Shown here: positions 1-12,304 of the stretch, piece after piece
Layout: each line of letters opens with the position of its first letter
How positions within the stretch are numbered: position 1 is the stretch's first letter
Origin: Cinnamomum chago
Taxonomy: Eukaryota; Streptophyta; Magnoliopsida; Laurales; Lauraceae
NCBI GenBank assembly: GCA_038049695.1
Contig: CP142452.1
Coordinates: 52,286,501-52,350,500, forward strand
DNA length: 64,000 bases
Direction of reading: 5' to 3'
Made by a program: the position numbers and the translations under genes
The notes under the pieces: model-generated
What the model was told of the DNA's origin: nothing
What the model saw: only the letters and a program-made list of their open reading frames with translations
Database searches by the model: none

Positions 1-319
1 ACATTTCTATTGATTTCGAAATGCATATGAATTGGTTTTTCTCTCTTGTTAAATCTCTTGGAATTCTTGGGAATGTATGCATTTTATTTAGTCAAGTTTG
101 TTCATATGGTTTTATAAGGAATGAGGTTGGATTGGCTATTCATGGTTATGTTATAAGTCACATTGACTTGAATTGATACTCATTTAAAGAGGTGTTTGAA
201 TTTAATTGTTCATTGGAGTTTAATGAGGATTTGAAGTGATTTTGGATGAGAAATGCAGGTGGATGGTTTGAATGTTATTAAGTTTTATGAGAAAATCTTA
301 AGTTTTATTACTTGTTCTT

Positions 320-675
320 GATCATTGGATACATGTTTGCACATATGCTTCTTGTCACATTTCTATTGATTTCGAAATGCATATGAATTGGTTTTTCTCT
401 CTTGTTAAATCTCTTGGAACTCTTGGGAATGTACGCATTTTATTTAGTCAAGTTTGTTCATATGGTTTTATAAGGAATGAGGTTGGATTGGCTATTCATG
501 GTTATGTTATAAGTCACATTGACTTGAAATGAAACTCATTCGAAGAGGTGTTTGAATTTAATTGTTCATTGGAGTTTAATGAGGATTTGAAGTGATTTTG
601 GAAGAGAAATGCAAGTTGATGGTTTGAATGTTATTAAGTTTTATGGGAAAATCTTAAGTTTTATTACTTGTTCTT
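320..675 (+). repeat. reference monomer of the satellite
   Basis: This is a complete 356-bp unit given as a reference for phase. It contains a dyad-rich core at 370-385, where the palindromes TTTCGAAA (370-377), ATGCAT (377-382) and CATATG (380-385) follow or overlap one another. Near its end is an 11-bp direct repeat, TTAAGTTTTAT, at 634-644 and 654-664, with starts 20 bp apart. The CpG inside TTTCGAAA is the only CpG that nearly all units keep. I see no convincing internal half-unit duplication, so the 356 bp looks like a true monomer and not an obvious 178-bp dimer. Confidence 0.9.
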
Positions 676-1032
676 GATCGTTGGATACATGTTTGCACAT
701 ATGCTTCTTGTCACATTTCTATTGATTTTGGAAATGCATATGATTTGGTTTTTCTCTCTTGTTAAATCTCTTGGAACTCTTGGGAATGTATGCATTTTAT
801 TTAGTCAAGTTTGTTCATATGGTTTTATAAGGAATGAGGTTGGATTGGCTATTCATGGTTATGTTATAAGTCACATTGACTTGAAATGAAACTCATTTGA
901 AGAGGTTTTTGAATTTAATTGTTCATTGGAGTTTAATGAGGATTTGAAGTGATTTTGGAAGAGAAATGCAAGTTGATGGTTTGAATGTTATCAAGTTTTA
1001 TGGGAAAATCTTAAGTTTTATTACTTGTTCTT
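676..1032 (+). repeat. 357-bp variant monomer, first occurrence
   Basis: This unit is one base longer because TTGATTTCGAAATGC is replaced by TTGATTTTGGAAATGC at about 724-739, followed by ATGATTTGG instead of ATGAATTGG. The change destroys the conserved TTTCGAAA palindrome and shifts the frame. That opens a 73-codon reading frame at 668-889, which starts with TTG rather than ATG and is not a gene. Unlike the later 357-bp copies, this unit carries AAATGAAACTCATTTGAAG and GAGGTTTTTG. It therefore looks like a recombinant or precursor of the 8-mer HOR members m2 and m4. Confidence 0.9.
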
Positions 1033-2552
1033 GATCGTTGGATACATGTTTGCACATATTCGTCATGTCACATTTCTATTGATTTCGAAATGCATATGAA
1101 TTGGTTTTTCTCTCTTGTTAAATCTCTTGGAACTCTTGGGAATGTATGCATTTTATTTAGTCAAGTTTGTTCATATGGTTTTATAAGGAATGAGGTTGGA
1201 TTGGCTATTCATGGTTATGTTATAAGTCACATTGACTTGAATTGATACTCATTTAAAGAGGTGTTTGAATTTAATTGTTCATTGGAGTTTAATGAGGATT
1301 TGAAGTGATTTTTGAAGAGAAATGCAAGTGGATGGTTTGAATGTTATTAAGTTTTATGAGAAAATCTTAAGTTTTATTACTTGTTCTTGATCATTGCATA
1401 CATGTTTGCACATATGCTTCTTGTCACATTTCTATTGATTTCGAAATGCATATGAATTGGTTTTTCTCTCTTGTTAAATCTCTTGGAACTCTTGGGAATG
1501 TATGCATTTTATTTAGTCAAGTTTGTTCATATGGTTTTATAAGGAATGAGGTTGGATTGGCTATTCATGGTTATGTTATAAGTCACATTGACTTGAATTG
1601 ATACTCATTTAAAGAGGTGTTTGAATTTAATTGTTCATTGGAGTTTAATGAGGATTTGAAGTGATTTTGGAAGAGAAATGCAAGTGGATGGTTTGAATGT
1701 TATTAAGTTTTATGAGAAAATCTTAAGTTTTATTACTTGTTCTTGATCATTGGATACATGTTTGCACATATGCTTCTTGTCACATTTCTATTGACTTCGA
1801 AATGCATATGAATTGGTTTTTCTCTCTTGTTAAATCTCTTGGAACTCTTGGGAATGTATGCATTTTATTTAGTCAAGTTTGTTCATATGGTTTTATAAGG
1901 AATGAGGTTGGATTTGCTATTCATGGTTATGTTATAAGTCACATTGACTTGAATTGATACTCATTTAAAGAGGTGTTTGAATTTAATTGTTCATTGGAGT
2001 TTAATGAGGATTTGAAGTGATTTTGGAAGAGAAATGCAAGTTGATGGTTTGAATGTTATTAAGTTTTATGAGAAAATCTTAAGTTTTATTACTTGTTCTT
2101 GATCGTTGGATACATGTTTGCACATATGCTTCTTGTCACATTTCTATTGATTTCGAAATGCATATGAATTGGTTTTTCTCTCTTGTTAAATCTCTTGGAA
2201 CTCTTGGGAATGTATGCATTTTATTTAGTCAAGTTTGTTCATATGGTTTTATAAGGAATGAGGTTGGATTGGCTATTCATGGTTATGTTATAAGTCACAT
2301 TGACTTGAATTGATACTCATTTAAAGAGGTGTTTGAATTTAATTGTTCATTGGAGTTTAATGAGGATTTGAAGTGATTTTGGAAGAGAAATGCAAGTGGA
2401 TGGTTTGAATGTTATTAAGTTTTATGAGAAAATCTTAAGTTTTATTACTTGTTCTTGATCATTGGATACATGTTTGCACATATGCTTCTTGTCACATTTC
2501 TATTGATTTCGAAATGCATATGAATTGGTTTTTCTCTCTTGTTAAATCTCTT

Positions 2553-5401
2553 GGAATTCTTGGGAATGTATGCATTTTATTTAGTCAAGTTTGTTCATAT
2601 GGTTTTATAAGGAATGAGGTTGGATTGGCTATTCATGGTTATGTTATAAGTCACATTGACTTGAATTGATACTCATTTAAAGAGGTGTTTGAATTTAATT
2701 GTTCATTGGAGTTTAATGAGGATTTGAAGTGATTTTGGAAGAGAAATGCAGGTGGATGGTTTGAATGTTATTAAGTTTTATGAGAAAATCTTAAGTTTTA
2801 TTACTTGTTCTTGATCATTGGATACATGTTTGCACATATGCTTCTTGTCACATTTCTATTGATTTCGAAATGCATATGAATTGGTTTTTCTCTCTTGTTA
2901 AATCTCTTGGAACTCTTGGGAATGTACGCATTTTATTTAGTCAAGTTTGTTCATATGGTTTTATAAGGAATGAGGTTGGATTGGCTATTCATGGTTATGT
3001 TATAAGTCACATTGACTTGAAATGAAACTCATTTGAAGAGGTGTTTGAATTTAATTGTTCATTGGAGTTTAATGAGGATTTGAAGTGATTTTGGAAGAGA
3101 AATGCAAGTTGATGGTTTGAATGTTATTAAGTTTTATGGGAAAATCTTAAGTTTTATTACTTGTTCTTGATCGTTGGATACATGTTTGCACATATGCTTC
3201 TTGTCACATTTCTATTGATTTCGAAATGCATATGAATTGGTTTTTCTCTCTTGTTAAATCTCTTGGAACTCTTGGGAATGTACGCATTTTATTTAGTCAA
3301 GTTTGTTCATATGGTTTTATAAGGAATGAGGTTGGATTTGCTATTCATGGTTATGTTATAAGTCACATTGACTTGAATTGATACTCATTTAAAGAGGTGT
3401 TTGAATTTAATTGTTCATTGGAGTTTAATGAGGATTTGAAGTGATTTTGGAAGAGAAATGCAAGTGGATGGTTTGAATGTTATTAAGTTTTATGAGAAAA
3501 TCTTAAGTTTTATTACTTGTTCTTGATCGTTGGATACATGTTTGCACATATGCTTCTTGTCACATTTCTATTGATTTTGGAAATGCATATGATTTGGTTT
3601 TTCTCTCTTGTTAAATCTCTTGGAACTCTTGGGAATGTATGCATTTTATTTAGTCAAGTTTGTTCATATGGTTTTATAAGGAATGAGGTTGGATTGGCTA
3701 TTCATGGTTATGTTATAAGTCACATTGACTTGAATTGATACTCATTTAAAGAGGTGTTTGAATTTAATTGTTCATTGGAGTTTAATGAGGATTTGAAGTG
3801 ATTTTGGAAGACAAATGCAGGTGGATGGTTTGAATGTTATTAAGTTTTATGAGAAAATCTTAAGTTTTATTACTTGTTCTTGATCATTGGATACATGTTT
3901 GCACATATGCTTCTTGTCACATTTCTATTGATTTCGAAATGCATATGAATTGGTTTTTCTCTCTTGTTAAATCTCTTGGAACTCTTGGGAATGTATGCAT
4001 TTTATTTAGTCAAGTTTGTTCATATGGTTTTATAAGGAATGAGGTTGGATTGGCTATTCATGGTTATGTTATAAGTCACATTGACTTGAATTGATACTCA
4101 TTTAAAGAGGTGTTTGGATTTAATTGTTCATTGGAGTTTAATGAGGATTTGAAGTGATTTTGGAAGAGAAATGCAAGTGGATGGTTTGAATGTTATTAAG
4201 TTTTATGAGAAAATCTTAAGTTTTATTACTTGTTCTTGATCATTGGATACATGTTTGCACATATGCTTCTTGTCACATTTCTATTGATTTCGAAATGCAT
4301 ATGAATTGGTTTTTCTCTCTTGTTAAATCTCTTGGAACTCTTGGGAATGTCTGCATTTTATTTAGTCAAGTTTGTTCATATGGTTTTATAAGGAATGAGG
4401 TTGGATTGGCTATTCATGGTTATGTTATAAGTCACATTGACTTGAATTGATACTCATTTAAAGAGGTGTTTGAATTTAATTGTTCATTGGAGTTTAATGA
4501 GGATTTGAAGTGATTTTGGAAGAGAAATGCAAGTGGATGGTTTGAATGTTATTAAGTTTTATGAGAAAATCTTAAGTTTTATTACTTGTTCTTGATCATT
4601 GGATACATGTTTGCACATATGCTTCTTGTCACATTTCTATTGATTTCGAAATGCATATGAATTGGTTTTTCTCTCTTGTTAAATCTCTTGGAACTCTTGG
4701 GAATGTATGCATTTTATTTAGTCAAGTTTGTTCATATGGTTTTATAAGGAATGAGGTTGGATTGGCTATTCATGGTTATGTTATAAGTCACATTGACTTG
4801 AATTGATACTCATTTAAAGAGGTGTTTGAATTTAATTGTTCATTGGAGTTTAATGAGGATTTGAAGTGATTTTGGAAGAGAAATGCAAGTGGATGGTTTG
4901 AATGTTATTAAGTTTTATGAGAAAATCTTAAGTTTTATTACTTGTTCTTGATCGTTGGATACATGTTTGCACATATGCTTCTTGTCACATTTCTATTGAT
5001 TTCGAAATGCATATGAATTGGTTTTTCTCTCTTGTTAAATCTCTTGGAACTCTTGGGAATGTATGCATTTTATTTAGTCAAGTTTGTTCATATGGTTTTA
5101 TAAGGAATGAGGTTGGATTGGCTATTCATGGTTATGTTATAAGTCACATTGACTTGAATTGAAACTCATTTAAAGAGGTGTTTGAATTTAATTGTTCATT
5201 GGAGTTTAATGAGGATTTGAAGTGATTTTGGAAGAGAAATGCAAGTGGATGGTTTGAATGTTATTAAGTTTTATGAGAAAATCTTAAGTTTTATTACTTG
5301 TTCTTGATCATTGGATACATGTTTGCACATATGCTTCTTGTCACATTTCTATTGATTTCGAAATGCATATGAATTGGTTTTTCTCTCTTGTTAAATCTCT
5401 T
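2553..5401 (+). repeat. 8-mer HOR (2849 bp), copy 1
   Basis: This is one period of an eight-monomer higher-order repeat; the start is set arbitrarily at GGAATTC. Diagnostic members, in order, are: GGAATTCTTGG (2553); GTACGC with AAATGAAACTC and TATGGGAAAATC (m2); a second GTACGC with GGATTTGCTATTC (m3); the 357-bp unit (m4); GTGTTTGGATTT (m5); GTCTGCAT at about 4350 (m6); and two near-consensus units. Copy 1 differs from the later copies by GATCGTTGG at about 4950 (GATCCTTGG in copies 2 and 3) and GAATTGAAACTC at about 5157. The three copies are otherwise almost identical by eye, which implies recent amplification. Confidence 0.9.
3525..3881 (+). repeat. 357-bp variant monomer, HOR member m4 (also 6374-6730 and 9223-9579)
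   Basis: This is the same one-base insertion variant (TTTTGGAAATGC, ATGATTTGG), followed by AGACAAATGCAGG. Identical copies start at 6374 and 9223, exactly 2849 bp apart, so it is a member of the 8-mer HOR. Each copy carries the same 73-codon TTG-initiated frame (3517-3738, 6366-6587, 9215-9436), which is a shadow of the insertion and not a coding region. These units make the HOR period 7 x 356 + 357. Confidence 0.93.
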
Positions 5402-8250
5402 GGAATTCTTGGGAATGTATGCATTTTATTTAGTCAAGTTTGTTCATATGGTTTTATAAGGAATGAGGTTGGATTGGCTATTCATGGTTATGTTATAAGT
5501 CACATTGACTTGAATTGATACTCATTTAAAGAGGTGTTTGAATTTAATTGTTCATTGGAGTTTAATGAGGATTTGAAGTGATTTTGGAAGAGAAATGCAG
5601 GTGGATGGTTTGAATGTTATTAAGTTTTATGAGAAAATCTTAAGTTTTATTACTTGTTCTTGATCATTGGATACATGTTTGCACATATGCTTCTTGTCAC
5701 ATTTCTATTGATTTCGAAATGCATATGAATTGGTTTTTCTCTCTTGTTAAATCTCTTGGAACTCTTGGGAATGTACGCATTTTATTTAGTCAAGTTTGTT
5801 CATATGGTTTTATAAGGAATGAGGTTGGATTGGCTATTCATGGTTATGTTATAAGTCACATTGACTTGAAATGAAACTCATTTGAAGAGGTGTTTGAATT
5901 TAATTGTTCATTGGAGTTTAATGAGGATTTGAAGTGATTTTGGAAGAGAAATGCAAGTTGATGGTTTGAATGTTATTAAGTTTTATGGGAAAATCTTAAG
6001 TTTTATTACTTGTTCTTGATCGTTGGATACATGTTTGCACATATGCTTCTTGTCACATTTCTATTGATTTCGAAATGCATATGAATTGGTTTTTCTCTCT
6101 TGTTAAATCTCTTGGAACTCTTGGGAATGTACGCATTTTATTTAGTCAAGTTTGTTCATATGGTTTTATAAGGAATGAGGTTGGATTTGCTATTCATGGT
6201 TATGTTATAAGTCACATTGACTTGAATTGATACTCATTTAAAGAGGTGTTTGAATTTAATTGTTCATTGGAGTTTAATGAGGATTTGAAGTGATTTTGGA
6301 AGAGAAATGCAAGTGGATGGTTTGAATGTTATTAAGTTTTATGAGAAAATCTTAAGTTTTATTACTTGTTCTTGATCGTTGGATACATGTTTGCACATAT
6401 GCTTCTTGTCACATTTCTATTGATTTTGGAAATGCATATGATTTGGTTTTTCTCTCTTGTTAAATCTCTTGGAACTCTTGGGAATGTATGCATTTTATTT
6501 AGTCAAGTTTGTTCATATGGTTTTATAAGGAATGAGGTTGGATTGGCTATTCATGGTTATGTTATAAGTCACATTGACTTGAATTGATACTCATTTAAAG
6601 AGGTGTTTGAATTTAATTGTTCATTGGAGTTTAATGAGGATTTGAAGTGATTTTGGAAGACAAATGCAGGTGGATGGTTTGAATGTTATTAAGTTTTATG
6701 AGAAAATCTTAAGTTTTATTACTTGTTCTTGATCATTGGATACATGTTTGCACATATGCTTCTTGTCACATTTCTATTGATTTCGAAATGCATATGAATT
6801 GGTTTTTCTCTCTTGTTAAATCTCTTGGAACTCTTGGGAATGTATGCATTTTATTTAGTCAAGTTTGTTCATATGGTTTTATAAGGAATGAGGTTGGATT
6901 GGCTATTCATGGTTATGTTATAAGTCACATTGACTTGAATTGATACTCATTTAAAGAGGTGTTTGGATTTAATTGTTCATTGGAGTTTAATGAGGATTTG
7001 AAGTGATTTTGGAAGAGAAATGCAAGTGGATGGTTTGAATGTTATTAAGTTTTATGAGAAAATCTTAAGTTTTATTACTTGTTCTTGATCATTGGATACA
7101 TGTTTGCACATATGCTTCTTGTCACATTTCTATTGATTTCGAAATGCATATGAATTGGTTTTTCTCTCTTGTTAAATCTCTTGGAACTCTTGGGAATGTC
7201 TGCATTTTATTTAGTCAAGTTTGTTCATATGGTTTTATAAGGAATGAGGTTGGATTGGCTATTCATGGTTATGTTATAAGTCACATTGACTTGAATTGAT
7301 ACTCATTTAAAGAGGTGTTTGAATTTAATTGTTCATTGGAGTTTAATGAGGATTTGAAGTGATTTTGGAAGAGAAATGCAAGTGGATGGTTTGAATGTTA
7401 TTAAGTTTTATGAGAAAATCTTAAGTTTTATTACTTGTTCTTGATCATTGGATACATGTTTGCACATATGCTTCTTGTCACATTTCTATTGATTTCGAAA
7501 TGCATATGAATTGGTTTTTCTCTCTTGTTAAATCTCTTGGAACTCTTGGGAATGTATGCATTTTATTTAGTCAAGTTTGTTCATATGGTTTTATAAGGAA
7601 TGAGGTTGGATTGGCTATTCATGGTTATGTTATAAGTCACATTGACTTGAATTGATACTCATTTAAAGAGGTGTTTGAATTTAATTGTTCATTGGAGTTT
7701 AATGAGGATTTGAAGTGATTTTGGAAGAGAAATGCAAGTGGATGGTTTGAATGTTATTAAGTTTTATGAGAAAATCTTAAGTTTTATTACTTGTTCTTGA
7801 TCCTTGGATACATGTTTGCACATATGCTTCTTGTCACATTTCTATTGATTTCGAAATGCATATGAATTGGTTTTTCTCTCTTGTTAAATCTCTTGGAACT
7901 CTTGGGAATGTATGCATTTTATTTAGTCAAGTTTGTTCATATGGTTTTATAAGGAATGAGGTTGGATTGGCTATTCATGGTTATGTTATAAGTCACATTG
8001 ACTTGAATTGATACTCATTTAAAGAGGTGTTTGAATTTAATTGTTCATTGGAGTTTAATGAGGATTTGAAGTGATTTTGGAAGAGAAATGCAAGTGGATG
8101 GTTTGAATGTTATTAAGTTTTATGAGAAAATCTTAAGTTTTATTACTTGTTCTTGATCATTGGATACATGTTTGCACATATGCTTCTTGTCACATTTCTA
8201 TTGATTTCGAAATGCATATGAATTGGTTTTTCTCTCTTGTTAAATCTCTT
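5402..8250 (+). repeat. 8-mer HOR (2849 bp), copy 2
   Basis: This is the second period. GGAATTC recurs at 5402, exactly 2849 bp after copy 1. The marker order is the same: GTACGC twice, the 357-bp unit at 6374, GTGTTTGGATTT at about 6960 and GTCTGCAT at about 7198. GATCCTTGG at about 7800 distinguishes it from copy 1 and links it to copy 3. Confidence 0.92.
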
Positions 8251-10880
8251 GGAATTCTTGGGAATGTATGCATTTTATTTAGTCAAGTTTGTTCATATGG
8301 TTTTATAAGGAATGAGGTTGGATTGGCTATTCATGGTTATGTTATAAGTCACATTGACTTGAATTGATACTCATTTAAAGAGGTGTTTGAATTTAATTGT
8401 TCATTGGAGTTTAATGAGGATTTGAAGTGATTTTGGAAGAGAAATGCAGGTGGATGGTTTGAATGTTATTAAGTTTTATGAGAAAATCTTAAGTTTTATT
8501 ACTTGTTCTTGATCATTGGATACATGTTTGCACATATGCTTCTTGTCACATTTCTATTGATTTCGAAATGCATATGAATTGGTTTTTCTCTCTTGTTAAA
8601 TCTCTTGGAACTCTTGGGAATGTACGCATTTTATTTAGTCAAGTTTGTTCATATGGTTTTATAAGGAATGAGGTTGGATTGGCTATTCATGGTTATGTTA
8701 TAAGTCACATTGACTTGAAATGAAACTCATTTGAAGAGGTGTTTGAATTTAATTGTTCATTGGAGTTTAATGAGGATTTGAAGTGATTTTGGAAGAGAAA
8801 TGCAAGTTGATGGTTTGAATGTTATTAAGTTTTATGGGAAAATCTTAAGTTTTATTACTTGTTCTTGATCGTTGGATACATGTTTGCACATATGCTTCTT
8901 GTCACATTTCTATTGATTTCGAAATGCATATGAATTGGTTTTTCTCTCTTGTTAAATCTCTTGGAACTCTTGGGAATGTACGCATTTTATTTAGTCAAGT
9001 TTGTTCATATGGTTTTATAAGGAATGAGGTTGGATTTGCTATTCATGGTTATGTTATAAGTCACATTGACTTGAATTGATACTCATTTAAAGAGGTGTTT
9101 GAATTTAATTGTTCATTGGAGTTTAATGAGGATTTGAAGTGATTTTGGAAGAGAAATGCAAGTGGATGGTTTGAATGTTATTAAGTTTTATGAGAAAATC
9201 TTAAGTTTTATTACTTGTTCTTGATCGTTGGATACATGTTTGCACATATGCTTCTTGTCACATTTCTATTGATTTTGGAAATGCATATGATTTGGTTTTT
9301 CTCTCTTGTTAAATCTCTTGGAACTCTTGGGAATGTATGCATTTTATTTAGTCAAGTTTGTTCATATGGTTTTATAAGGAATGAGGTTGGATTGGCTATT
9401 CATGGTTATGTTATAAGTCACATTGACTTGAATTGATACTCATTTAAAGAGGTGTTTGAATTTAATTGTTCATTGGAGTTTAATGAGGATTTGAAGTGAT
9501 TTTGGAAGACAAATGCAGGTGGATGGTTTGAATGTTATTAAGTTTTATGAGAAAATCTTAAGTTTTATTACTTGTTCTTGATCATTGGATACATGTTTGC
9601 ACATATGCTTCTTGTCACATTTCTATTGATTTCGAAATGCATATGAATTGGTTTTTCTCTCTTGTTAAATCTCTTGGAACTCTTGGGAATGTATGCATTT
9701 TATTTAGTCAAGTTTGTTCATATGGTTTTATAAGGAATGAGGTTGGATTGGCTATTCATGGTTATGTTATAAGTCACATTGACTTGAATTGATACTCATT
9801 TAAAGAGGTGTTTGGATTTAATTGTTCATTGGAGTTTAATGAGGATTTGAAGTGATTTTGGAAGAGAAATGCAAGTGGATGGTTTGAATGTTATTAAGTT
9901 TTATGAGAAAATCTTAAGTTTTATTACTTGTTCTTGATCATTGGATACATGTTTGCACATATGCTTCTTGTCACATTTCTATTGATTTCGAAATGCATAT
10001 GAATTGGTTTTTCTCTCTTGTTAAATCTCTTGGAACTCTTGGGAATGTCTGCATTTTATTTAGTCAAGTTTGTTCATATGGTTTTATAAGGAATGAGGTT
10101 GGATTGGCTATTCATGGTTATGTTATAAGTCACATTGACTTGAATTGATACTCATTTAAAGAGGTGTTTGAATTTAATTGTTCATTGGAGTTTAATGAGG
10201 ATTTGAAGTGATTTTGGAAGAGAAATGCAAGTGGATGGTTTGAATGTTATTAAGTTTTATGAGAAAATCTTAAGTTTTATTACTTGTTCTTGATCATTGG
10301 ATACATGTTTGCACATATGCTTCTTGTCACATTTCTATTGATTTCGAAATGCATATGAATTGGTTTTTCTCTCTTGTTAAATCTCTTGGAACTCTTGGGA
10401 ATGTATGCATTTTATTTAGTCAAGTTTGTTCATATGGTTTTATAAGGAATGAGGTTGGATTGGCTATTCATGGTTATGTTATAAGTCACATTGACTTGAA
10501 TTGATACTCATTTAAAGAGGTGTTTGAATTTAATTGTTCATTGGAGTTTAATGAGGATTTGAAGTGATTTTGGAAGAGAAATGCAAGTGGATGGTTTGAA
10601 TGTTATTAAGTTTTATGAGAAAATCTTAAGTTTTATTACTTGTTCTTGATCCTTGGATACATGTTTGCACATATGCTTCTTGTCACATTTCTATTGATTT
10701 CGAAATGCATATGAATTGGTTTTTCTCTCTTGTTAAATCTCTTGGAACTCTTGGGAATGTATGCATTTTATTTAGTCAAGTTTGTTCATATGGTTTTATA
10801 AGGAATGAGGTTGGATTGGCTATTCATGGTTATGTTATAAGTCACATTGACTTGAATTGATACTCATTTAAAGAGGTGTT
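8251..10880 (+). repeat. 8-mer HOR, copy 3, truncated
   Basis: This is the third period, again offset by 2849 bp (GGAATTC at 8251, the 357-bp unit at 9223, GTCTGCAT at about 10047, GATCCTTGG at about 10650). Similarity to the 8-mer stops near 10880. There TGAATTTATTTG, TTTATTGAGG, GGATGAGAAATG and TAAGAGAAAATC appear and the 4-mer HOR begins. About 7.4 of 8 units are present, so this marks a domain boundary inside a monomer. Confidence 0.88.
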
Positions 10881-12304
10881 TGAATTTATTTGTTCATTGG
10901 AGTTTATTGAGGATTTGAAGTGATTTTGGATGAGAAATGCAAGTGGATGGTTTGAATGTTATTAAGTTTTAAGAGAAAATCTTAAGTTTTATTACTTGTT
11001 CTTGATCATTGCATACATGTTTGCACATATGCTTCTTGTCACATTTCTATTGATTTCGAAATGCATATGAATTGGTTTTTCTCTCTTGTTAAATCTCTTG
11101 GAACTCTTGGGAATGTATGCATTTTATTTAGTCAAGTTTGTTCATATGGTTTTATAAGGAATGAGGTTGGATTGGCTATTCATGGTTATGTTATAAGTCA
11201 CATTGACTTGAATTGATACTCATTTAAAGAGGTGTTTGAATTTAATTGTTCATTGGAGTTTAATGAGGATTTGAAGTGATTTTGGAAGAGAAATGCAGGT
11301 GGATGGTTTGAATGTTATTAAGTTTTATGAGAAAATCTTAAGTTTTATTACTTGTTCTTGATCATTGGATACATGTTTGCACATATGCTTCTTGTCACAT
11401 TTCTATTGATTTCGAAATGCATATGAATTGGTTTTTCTCTCTTGTTAAATCTCTTGGAACTCTTGGGAATGTATGCATTTTATTTAGTCAAGTTTTTTCA
11501 TATGGTTTTATAAGGAATGAGGTTGGATTGGCTATTCATGGTTATGTTATAAGTCACATTGACTTGAATTGATACTCATTTAAAGAGGTGTTTGAATTTA
11601 ATTGTTCATTGGAGTTTAATGAGGATTTGAAGTGATTTTGGAAGACAAATGCAGGTGGATGGTTTGAATGTTATTAAGTTTTATGAGAAAATCTTAAGTT
11701 TTATTACTTGTTCTTGATCATTGGATACATGTTTGCACATATGCTTCTTGTCACATTTCTATTGATTTCGAAATGCATATGAATTGGTTTTTCTCTCTTG
11801 TTAAATCTCTTGGAACTCTTGGGAATGTATGCATTTTATTTAGTCAAGTTTGTTCATATGGTTTTATAAGGAATGAGGTTGGATTTGCTATTCATGGTTA
11901 TGTTATAAGTCACATTGACTTGAATTGATACTCATTTAAAGAGGTGTTTGGATTTAATTGTTCATTGGAGTTTAATGAGGATTTGAAGTGATTTTGGAAG
12001 AGAAATGCAAGTGGATGGTTTGAATGTTATTAAGTTTTATGAGAAAATCTTAAGTTTTATTACTTGTTCTTGATCATTGGATACATGTTTGCACATATGC
12101 TTCTTGTCACATTTCTATTGATTTCGAAATGCATATGAATTGGTTTTTCTCTCTTGTTAAATCTCTTGGAACTCTTGGGAATGTCTGCATTTTATTTAGT
12201 CAAGTTTGTTCATATGGTTTTATAAGGAATGAGGTTGGATTGGCTATTCATGGTTATGTTATAAGTCACATTGACTTGAATTGATACTCATTTAAAGAGG
12301 TGTT
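10881..12304 (+). repeat. 4-mer HOR (1424 bp), copy 1
   Basis: This four-monomer period is defined by TGAATTTATT at 10881 and again at 12305, exactly 1424 bp apart. Further shared markers are TTTATTGAGG, GGATGAGAAATG, TAAGAGAAAATC, GATCATTGCATAC and AGTTTTTTCATATGG (about 11490 and 12914). It also contains the GTGTTTGGATTT and GTCTGCAT units of the 8-mer, so it appears to have been built partly from that HOR. Confidence 0.88.

Noticed and set aside
370-385. CENP-B box
   Set aside because: The conserved TTCG is present but the following CGGG part of the CENP-B box is absent in all units seen.
320-675. Internal dimer of two ~178-bp half-units
   Set aside because: Comparing the halves by eye shows only short shared words such as GTCACATT and CATATG, with no sustained alignment. 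A very old duplication cannot be excluded.
668-889. 73-codon open reading frame, repeated at 3517, 6366 and 9215
   Set aside because: It begins with TTG and exists only because the 357-bp monomers carry a one-base insertion. It lies wholly in satellite sequence and recurs at the HOR period, and all other units have stops there. It is hydrophobic only because the DNA is T-rich.
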